Assembly (NCBI GenBank): GCA_945878375.1
Contig: CAMDWG010000001.1
Coordinates: 124,001 to 188,000 of the forward strand
Source: Roseomonas mucosa
Lineage (GTDB): Bacteria; Pseudomonadota; Alphaproteobacteria; Acetobacterales; Acetobacteraceae
Direction of reading: 5' to 3'
Length of the DNA: 64,000 nucleotides
Part shown: piece by piece, positions 58,348 to 64,000 of the stretch
Numbering within the stretch: position 1 is the stretch's first letter
How the letters are laid out: each line of letters opens with the position of its first letter
The notes under the pieces: generated by a model
Told to the model about the DNA's origin: nothing
The model's input: only the letters and a program-made list of their open reading frames with translations
Databases searched by the model: none
Translations under genes and position numbers: made by a program

Positions 58348-59325
58348 GCCGCGGCCGGCCGCATGCGGGCAGGGCCGCGGCGCCGCCGCGATGTGCCGGC
58401 GGCGAAACGCGCCGACCGCCGCGCGGGCATGCCGCAGCAGCCGCGCCGGCGTACTGCAATGCGCGTGGCGCAGCGCATCGCCGATGGCGCCGCGTTCCAG
58501 CAGCAGCGCGAAGCAATCGATATCGATCCGCCGCTGACGACGGCGGAGAAGGGCGACGAGCCCCGGTTCCGCGTGACGTGCCGCCATGGCGATCATGCGG
58601 CGATTCGCCACGCTGAGATGCAGCATCGCGTCCCGGCTGCGCGAGAGGGAATCGCCACGCAACCGCTGAACGTAGCCGGCGGCCGGCGTCAGATGGAACC
58701 GTGCCCCCGCGGCGATGCATTGGAAATAGAGCAGGAAATCCTCCCCCACGATCACGTCCTCAGCGTAGCGAAGGCGGCGCGCGGCCAAGGCGCGCCGGCG
58801 CATGATCGGCTGGAGAAGGCCGAACATATCGCCACGCGCCCAATGCTCCGGCATGTCCCGTCGCACCGCATCGGTCAGCGTGACGGGGCCAGGCAGGCGC
58901 ATCGTCGCATCGGCGAAGCGCGGGCCGAGATCCTGGCCGGTGCGGAAATCGACGCGATGCTGATTATCGGCCAGCAGATCGGCGCCCGTCGCCTCCGCCA
59001 CATCCACCATGTGGGCCAGCCGCCACGGCACATAGAGGTCATCGGCATCGAGCAGCGCGAGCCAGCGGCCGCGCGCCTGCGCGATGGCGAGATTTCGGGC
59101 GGCGGCGGGCCCGCCCCGCACCGCCTGGCGCAGCGGGACGACGCGTGGGTCGCGCCGCGCCCATTCGGCCAGCACAGTCCAGGTCGCGTCAGTGGAACAA
59201 TCATCCACCACGATCAGCTCGATCTCCGCCAGGGTCTGTTCCAGCACGGATCGGATCGCGCAATCCAGGAAGGCTTGGGCCTGGAAGGCCGGGATGATCA
59301 CCGAGGCGACGGGCGTTGCGTTCAT
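58321..59325 (-). CDS. glycosyltransferase family 2
   Basis: ASVIIPAFQAQAFLDCAIRSVLEQTLAEIELIVVDDCSTDATW, ALLDADDLY. Confidence 0.95.
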   Translation of the reverse strand: MNATPVASVIIPAFQAQAFLDCAIRSVLEQTLAEIELIVVDDCSTDATWTVLAEWARRDPRVVPLRQAVRGGPAAARNLAIAQARGRWLALLDADDLYVPWRLAHMVDVAEATGADLLADNQHRVDFRTGQDLGPRFADATMRLPGPVTLTDAVRRDMPEHWARGDMFGLLQPIMRRRALAARRLRYAEDVIVGEDFLLYFQCIAAGARFHLTPAAGYVQRLRGDSLSRSRDAMLHLSVANRRMIAMAARHAEPGLVALLRRRQRRIDIDCFALLLERGAIGDALRHAHCSTPARLLRHARAAVGAFRRRHIAAAPRPCPHAAGRGTGPSSGPR

Positions 59326-60137
59326 CGTGGAAACAGGAAAACCTCGAAGGGCTGGTCGAGCGCGGCCAGCAGCGTCGCCGGCAGGCGGAAGCCGCGCGGA
59401 TCATCGGCCACTATGGCGCCATGCTGGGACGCATGCGCCGCGATGGCGCGGCGCTTCGCCGGCAGTTGTGCCGAGATGTCGAGGCGCGCGCCGGCGATGA
59501 CGCCGGTCTCCAGCCGCCGTCGCGGCGGGAGCGCCCAACCCCAGACCGGGTAGGATAGCAGCCGCGCCCCGGCCAGCGCCGCCGCGCGGGACGCGATGGC
59601 ATGAGCCGCGACATGGTCCGCATGCGGGTCGTGTTCCCAGGTGCCGAGGATCGTGCCCACGCCGCTATCCCGCGCAATGGCGGCGAGCATGGCGGCTGCA
59701 TGCTCCATCGCCGCGCCCGCGCGCGGCACCCGGCCATCCGGGAGTCCCATGAAATGCAGGCGGGACGGCGCCAGGCCGAGCGCAACGACGGCCGCGCGCG
59801 TCTCCGCCGTGCGCAACGCCACCAGCCGCGCGGGCGGAAAGGCCGCAGAACCGGGATGGGACCGCGCGCCATCGGTCAGCACGACGACGATCGGCGGCCG
59901 CCCCATCGCGCAGCACGCCGCGATCAACCCGCCGCAGCCCAGGCTCTCATCGTCGGGATGCGGCGCAAGGATCAGCGGCGCGCCAGCGCCGAGCAGCGCA
60001 TCCGGTGCCGCGAAGGGCAGCGCGCGCATCCGGGCGAGTACCGTCGCCGCGGGTGTACCGGTCGCGACACGCCGCAGCATGGAAAGGAAGCCAGTGCGAC
60101 CATTCAGGCCGAGCGATCCCCGTTCGGCACCCCGCAT
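59322..60137 (-). CDS. PIG-L family deacetylase
   Basis: LILAPHPDDESLGCGGLIAACC, GTWEHDPHADHVAAHAIAS; start ambiguous (60137 or 60080). Confidence 0.93.
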   Translation of the reverse strand: MRGAERGSLGLNGRTGFLSMLRRVATGTPAATVLARMRALPFAAPDALLGAGAPLILAPHPDDESLGCGGLIAACCAMGRPPIVVVLTDGARSHPGSAAFPPARLVALRTAETRAAVVALGLAPSRLHFMGLPDGRVPRAGAAMEHAAAMLAAIARDSGVGTILGTWEHDPHADHVAAHAIASRAAALAGARLLSYPVWGWALPPRRRLETGVIAGARLDISAQLPAKRRAIAAHASQHGAIVADDPRGFRLPATLLAALDQPFEVFLFPR

Positions 60138-60361
60138 CGTCCCCAACGGCCCCCAACCCATGCTCCAGGCGTCGCTCCGTTCCGCATCTCGGCGGCGTAG
60201 CAGAGCGATCCGGCAACCCGAACGCGGCCGGCAGGCCAAGCGATGCTGCGCCCGAATCAGCATCGCGCGAGCAAGTCACGCGCGCCGGGACGCGACGGAT
60301 TGCGCGTCACACTCCCGCGTGCAGGCTTGCCGCTGCGCGGCACGGCGCGACATCCCGCTTG

Positions 60362-61420
60362 ATGCGAAACAAGCTGCGCCTGCTGCGCCCGGACCGGCTG
60401 ACCGTCCGCGATCTCGCCGCCTGGGCGCGACTGCAGGAAGCCGATCCGGCCTTCGCGAGCCCCTTCCTGCGGCCGGAATTCGCGCAGGCCGTGGCCAGGG
60501 TGCGCGACGATGTCGTCGTCGCGGCCATCGGGCCCGAGGATGCGCCGCAAGCCTTCCTCGCCTACCAGATGCGCGGCCGAATCGGCCTGCCGCTGGGCGG
60601 TGGCTTGTCGGACTGCCAGGCCATCGTCGCCACCCCCGGCTGGCGCTGGGACGGCGTGGCCCTGGTGCGGGCGTTCGGCCTCGCGCGGCTCGATGTCACG
60701 CGGCTGGTGGTGGCGCGCGGCGGCGTGGTGCCGGCGCGCGGGCGGCTTGTCGCAGCACCGCTGATCCGCCTCGGCGACGGGTTCGAGGCCTATGCGCGCG
60801 CGCGCCGCGCGGCCGGAAGCCAGGCGGTGGTGCAGACGCTGTCGCATGCGCGACGGCTGGAACGCGCGCTCGGGCCGCTGCGCTTCGTGCCGCATGATCC
60901 GGACCCGCGCATGCTGCACCGGCTGATCGCGTGGAAGCGCGCGCAGTACGCGCTGCCGCGCTGGGGCGGCGCGCTCGATCCGCTCGCGCGGCCCTGGGCG
61001 GTCGCGCTGCTGGAACGGGTGCAGGCCACGCAGGGGGCGGGCTTCGCGGGCCTGCTCTCGACGCTATGGGCGGGCGAGACACTGGTGGCGGCGCATCTCG
61101 GCCTGCGGTCACGAAGCCTGCTCCATTGGTGGTTTCCCGCGCATGACCCGGCCCAGGCGAAGCTCGCGCCGGGCCGCATCCTGCTGCTGGAATCGATCCG
61201 CCACGCGGCGCAGGCGGGGCTTTCGGGCATCGACCTCGGGGCCGGCGAGGAAGGCTACAAGCGCCGCTTCGCGGATGCGGAGGTCGCGCTGGTGGCCGGC
61301 TCTGTCGGCCCGGCCTCGTGGCGGCGCCGCGCGACCGATGCGGCGGGGGCGCTGGCGCGGCGCGTGCCATCTGCGGCGGAATGGATGTTCCGGCGGGAGT
61401 GGCACAGGCTGCATCGCTAG
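60362..61420 (+). CDS. GNAT/FemAB (BioF2/CelD-like) acetyltransferase family protein
   Basis: LRPEFAQAVARVRDDVVVAAI, LIAWKRAQYALPRWG, WFPAHDPAQAKLAPGRILLLESIRHAAQAGLSGIDLGAGEEGYKRRFAD. Confidence 0.88.
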   Translation: MRNKLRLLRPDRLTVRDLAAWARLQEADPAFASPFLRPEFAQAVARVRDDVVVAAIGPEDAPQAFLAYQMRGRIGLPLGGGLSDCQAIVATPGWRWDGVALVRAFGLARLDVTRLVVARGGVVPARGRLVAAPLIRLGDGFEAYARARRAAGSQAVVQTLSHARRLERALGPLRFVPHDPDPRMLHRLIAWKRAQYALPRWGGALDPLARPWAVALLERVQATQGAGFAGLLSTLWAGETLVAAHLGLRSRSLLHWWFPAHDPAQAKLAPGRILLLESIRHAAQAGLSGIDLGAGEEGYKRRFADAEVALVAGSVGPASWRRRATDAAGALARRVPSAAEWMFRREWHRLHR

Positions 61421-62199
61421 CTGGCAGGCAACGCCATGCGCTGGCCCACGCGGCGCAGCAGCGCCCGCAGCCGCGACCGGGGCGGGATCAGCCCGGCAGC
61501 CCGTGCCTTCGCGATCGTGCTCCCGGCATCATAGGCGACGCGCCGGATCGTGACCGTACGGCAGGCGAGGTCGAGGATCATCCAGGTGGCGCGCCGCTCC
61601 ACCCCGCGCGGCTGGCCGACCGCCCCTGGATTGACGATGTGCAGCGCGTCCGGCGCCAGCGCGACCGTGTCGCCCGCAAGGGTGCGCTCCGTCACGCCGT
61701 CCCAGGCATGGATACCAAGGATATGCGTGTGGCCCACCGCGCAGAGCTTCGCGCCGCAGGGATGCCGCGCCAGCGCCGCGAAGGCAGCGCGCCGCCGCGC
61801 GGGATCGTCGAGCCGCGTCATGTCGCAGCCCCCCGTCAGGTTCGGGGCGCCATGCACCGCGAGCAGCGCGCCATCGATACAGCGCTCCAGGGGCAAGGCA
61901 GCGAGCCAGGCGCAAGCGCGCTCATCCAGCCGCGCGCGGGTCCAGGCCACGGCATGGGCGGCATCTGCGCTGAAGCCCTCTGTGCCGCGCAGCCCCGCCA
62001 CGGCGCGATCGTGGTTGCCCGCGATGCAGATGGCCCCCGCTTCCCGCAGCAACGCGATGCAGGCGCCCGGATCGGCGTGGTAGCCGACAATGTCGCCAAG
62101 GCAGAGGATGCGCCCCACGCGCAACTGCGCGACGTCCAGCAGCGTCGCGCGCAGCGCCTCGAGATTCGCGTGGATGTCGGAGATCAGCGCGATCCGCAT
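61417..62199 (-). CDS. metallophosphoesterase family protein
   Basis: MRIALISDIHANLEALRATLLD, LCLGDIVGYHADP, IAGNHDRA, AVGHTHI. Confidence 0.95.
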   Translation of the reverse strand: MRIALISDIHANLEALRATLLDVAQLRVGRILCLGDIVGYHADPGACIALLREAGAICIAGNHDRAVAGLRGTEGFSADAAHAVAWTRARLDERACAWLAALPLERCIDGALLAVHGAPNLTGGCDMTRLDDPARRRAAFAALARHPCGAKLCAVGHTHILGIHAWDGVTERTLAGDTVALAPDALHIVNPGAVGQPRGVERRATWMILDLACRTVTIRRVAYDAGSTIAKARAAGLIPPRSRLRALLRRVGQRMALPAS

Positions 62200-62202
62200 C
62201 GG

Positions 62203-63312
62203 TCAGAACCGGCCCGCGAGGCTGCGCTTCAGGCCGTTCCAGGCCTCGCCGCGCAGGAAGGGCATGGGATCGCGCGGATCGAAGTTGGCATTGACCGCCG
62301 CTTCGCGCAGGAATCGCAGCCAGTGCAGGGGCGCCATGCCAGCTGCGCGCGCGGCGCGCCAATCCTCCCGCGGTCGCAACCAGGCGGCGCCAGGCCGCGC
62401 GGGCGCGACGGGCTGGCGCGGCAAGTTGCAGAGATCGGCATGCACCAGCGCCGGGATATTCACGCCCGCTGCCGCGCCCAGGTGATGCCACAGCGTGAAG
62501 CGCGGGTTGATCTCCAGCAGGTGCAGCGCGCCATCCGGGGCCCGCTTGATATCGAGCTTCGCGACGCCCCGCAGCCCGAGCGCGCGGACCACGCGGCGGC
62601 CGAGCGCGGCGATATCCGGCGCATCCGTGATCTCCACCGCCGTGCTGTGGCCGAAGGAAGCGGGCCAGGTGCGGATCTTGCGCCCGGTGAACTCGGCCGC
62701 GATCGCGCCTGTGGCATCGACATAGACATGATGGCTTTCGATCCGCGTCTCTGGCCCGGGAATGAGGTCCTGCACCAGCAGCGCCTGGCCGTGGCAGCGG
62801 CGCAGCGCCCGCAGGGCGTCAGGCGTATCGGCGCGCAGGGCCTTCGCGGTGCCAGTCCAGGCCGCATCGCGCATCAGCGGCTTCACGATGACGGGAAAGC
62901 GCAGTGCGTCATCCGCATCCGCGATGCTGCGCGTCGCCGGCACCGGCAGGCCGTGCTGTGCCGCGAGCGCCGCGAAGCGCGCCTTGTCCACCAGCGCCTC
63001 GACCAGCGCGGCATCGGCCAGCGGCAGGCGATAGAAGGGCGCCAGCCTCGCGCGGTGGCGCGACGCCAGCAGCAAGGCGTCGTCATCCTGCACATAAAGC
63101 ACTGGCTTTACCGGCTGCGCCGCGCCGAAGCGCAGCAGCGCATCCAGCAGCGCATCCGGCGCGCAGCCCTCGGGGCGCGGGATCATCGCCTGCGCGAAAC
63201 GCGAGAGGGTCGGCGGGCTACCCGGCGGCGCCACGGCGACGCAGGCGATCCCCGCGCGGCCGAGCGGGGCGAGAAGGTCCATGTCGCCGATCACACAGGC
63301 CAGCGGTCCCAT
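62203..63312 (-). CDS. ATP-grasp domain-containing protein
   Basis: DKARFAALAAQHGLPVPATRSI, FPVIVKPLMRDAAW, HHVYVDATGAIAAEFTGRKIRTWP, LLEINPRFTLWHHLGAAAGVNIPALVHADL. Confidence 0.92.
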   Translation of the reverse strand: MGPLACVIGDMDLLAPLGRAGIACVAVAPPGSPPTLSRFAQAMIPRPEGCAPDALLDALLRFGAAQPVKPVLYVQDDDALLLASRHRARLAPFYRLPLADAALVEALVDKARFAALAAQHGLPVPATRSIADADDALRFPVIVKPLMRDAAWTGTAKALRADTPDALRALRRCHGQALLVQDLIPGPETRIESHHVYVDATGAIAAEFTGRKIRTWPASFGHSTAVEITDAPDIAALGRRVVRALGLRGVAKLDIKRAPDGALHLLEINPRFTLWHHLGAAAGVNIPALVHADLCNLPRQPVAPARPGAAWLRPREDWRAARAAGMAPLHWLRFLREAAVNANFDPRDPMPFLRGEAWNGLKRSLAGRF

Positions 63313-63456
63313 GCCATTCCCCTCGTCGCCGCCAGCGATGCCGCAGCCGGCAGGAGCTGGAAAGCCAGAACCGCGTGAGGGCCAAGCAGCGCACACATCG
63401 CCTTGCCCCGCGCGCGCGACTGCCGCAGGCTTCGCACGACATCGGGAGGAACGGCG

Positions 63457-64000
63457 ATGACGGCGAAGGACAAGCCCGGGCTGCGGGCGATGTGCGGATC
63501 AGGCAGGCTGCATGCAGGGCATTTCGTGATCGAATTCGCCACCCCTGGCATCGGCCACATCCTGGCCGGCGCCGGGGCGGAGTTCTGCTTCCTCGACATG
63601 GAGCATTCCGGCTTCTCCTTCGAGACGGTGAAGACCACGCTGCGCGTGCTGCGCGCGGCGGGCGTCGCGCCGCTGGTGCGCGTGCCCTCCGGCGCCTACC
63701 ACCATGTCGCGCGCGCATTGGATTGCGGGGCGGAGGGCGTGATGGTGCCGATGGTCGCAACGGCCGATGAAGCGGCAGCGCTCGTGCGCCATGCGCGCTA
63801 TTGGCCCGAGGGCGCGCGGGGCTGCGCCTTCGGCATCGCGCATGACGACTACAGCGGCGGGACAGCGGCAGAGAAGATGGCGGCGGCCAATGCGCGCACC
63901 ACCACCTTCGCGCTGATCGAGACGGCGGAAGGCGCGCGCAACGCGGACGCCATCGCCGCGACGCCAGGGCTGGATTGCGTCTGGGTCGGGCATTTCGACC
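63457..64000 (+). CDS. HpcH/HpaI aldolase family protein, truncated by window end
   Basis: My translation from 63457: MTAKDKPGLRAMCGSGRLHAGHFVIEFATPGIGHILAGAGAEFCFLDMEHSGFSFETVK...EGVMVPMVATADEAAALVRHARYWPEGARGCAFGIAHDDY. Confidence 0.9.
   Translation, partial: MTAKDKPGLRAMCGSGRLHAGHFVIEFATPGIGHILAGAGAEFCFLDMEHSGFSFETVKTTLRVLRAAGVAPLVRVPSGAYHHVARALDCGAEGVMVPMVATADEAAALVRHARYWPEGARGCAFGIAHDDYSGGTAAEKMAAANARTTTFALIETAEGARNADAIAATPGLDCVWVGHFD

Overview
High-GC chromosomal window from an alphaproteobacterium, most like Acetobacteraceae/Roseomonas by gene content (inference, no search run). It is mostly housekeeping and catabolic genes. RNA genes are one tRNA-Ala(GGC) and a class A RNase P RNA (rnpB). 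Recognisable loci include uppP, rlmN, folE, apaG, cydAB with a GbsR/MarR regulator, an Opp/Dpp-type ABC transporter convergent with eutBC, xth-like, thrC, argG, accA, selO and a SWIB-domain protein. An accessory section (about 46.7-58.3 kb) is rich in solute-binding proteins and also holds a sulfopyruvate-decarboxylase-like pair, a cyclase, hydantoinase A/B and an Asp/Glu racemase-like enzyme. It is followed by a small-molecule/glycan-like cluster (GT2, PIG-L deacetylase, FemAB/GNAT-like, metallophosphoesterase, ATP-grasp; 58.3-63.3 kb). No CRISPR, rRNA, phage or intact IS element was seen. The most striking unexplained signal is a dispersed ~105-160 bp multi-hairpin repeat in four copies (3607-3767, 18965-19068, 32852-32994, 43999-44138). 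Its stems change in a compensatory way while linkers and some loops stay conserved, and all four copies read in the same sense as the gene just upstream. A second palindromic family (41827-41958, relic near 12127-12172), a candidate EcfG promoter (30857-30881) and a nested inverted-repeat operator upstream of the cyd regulator are also noted.
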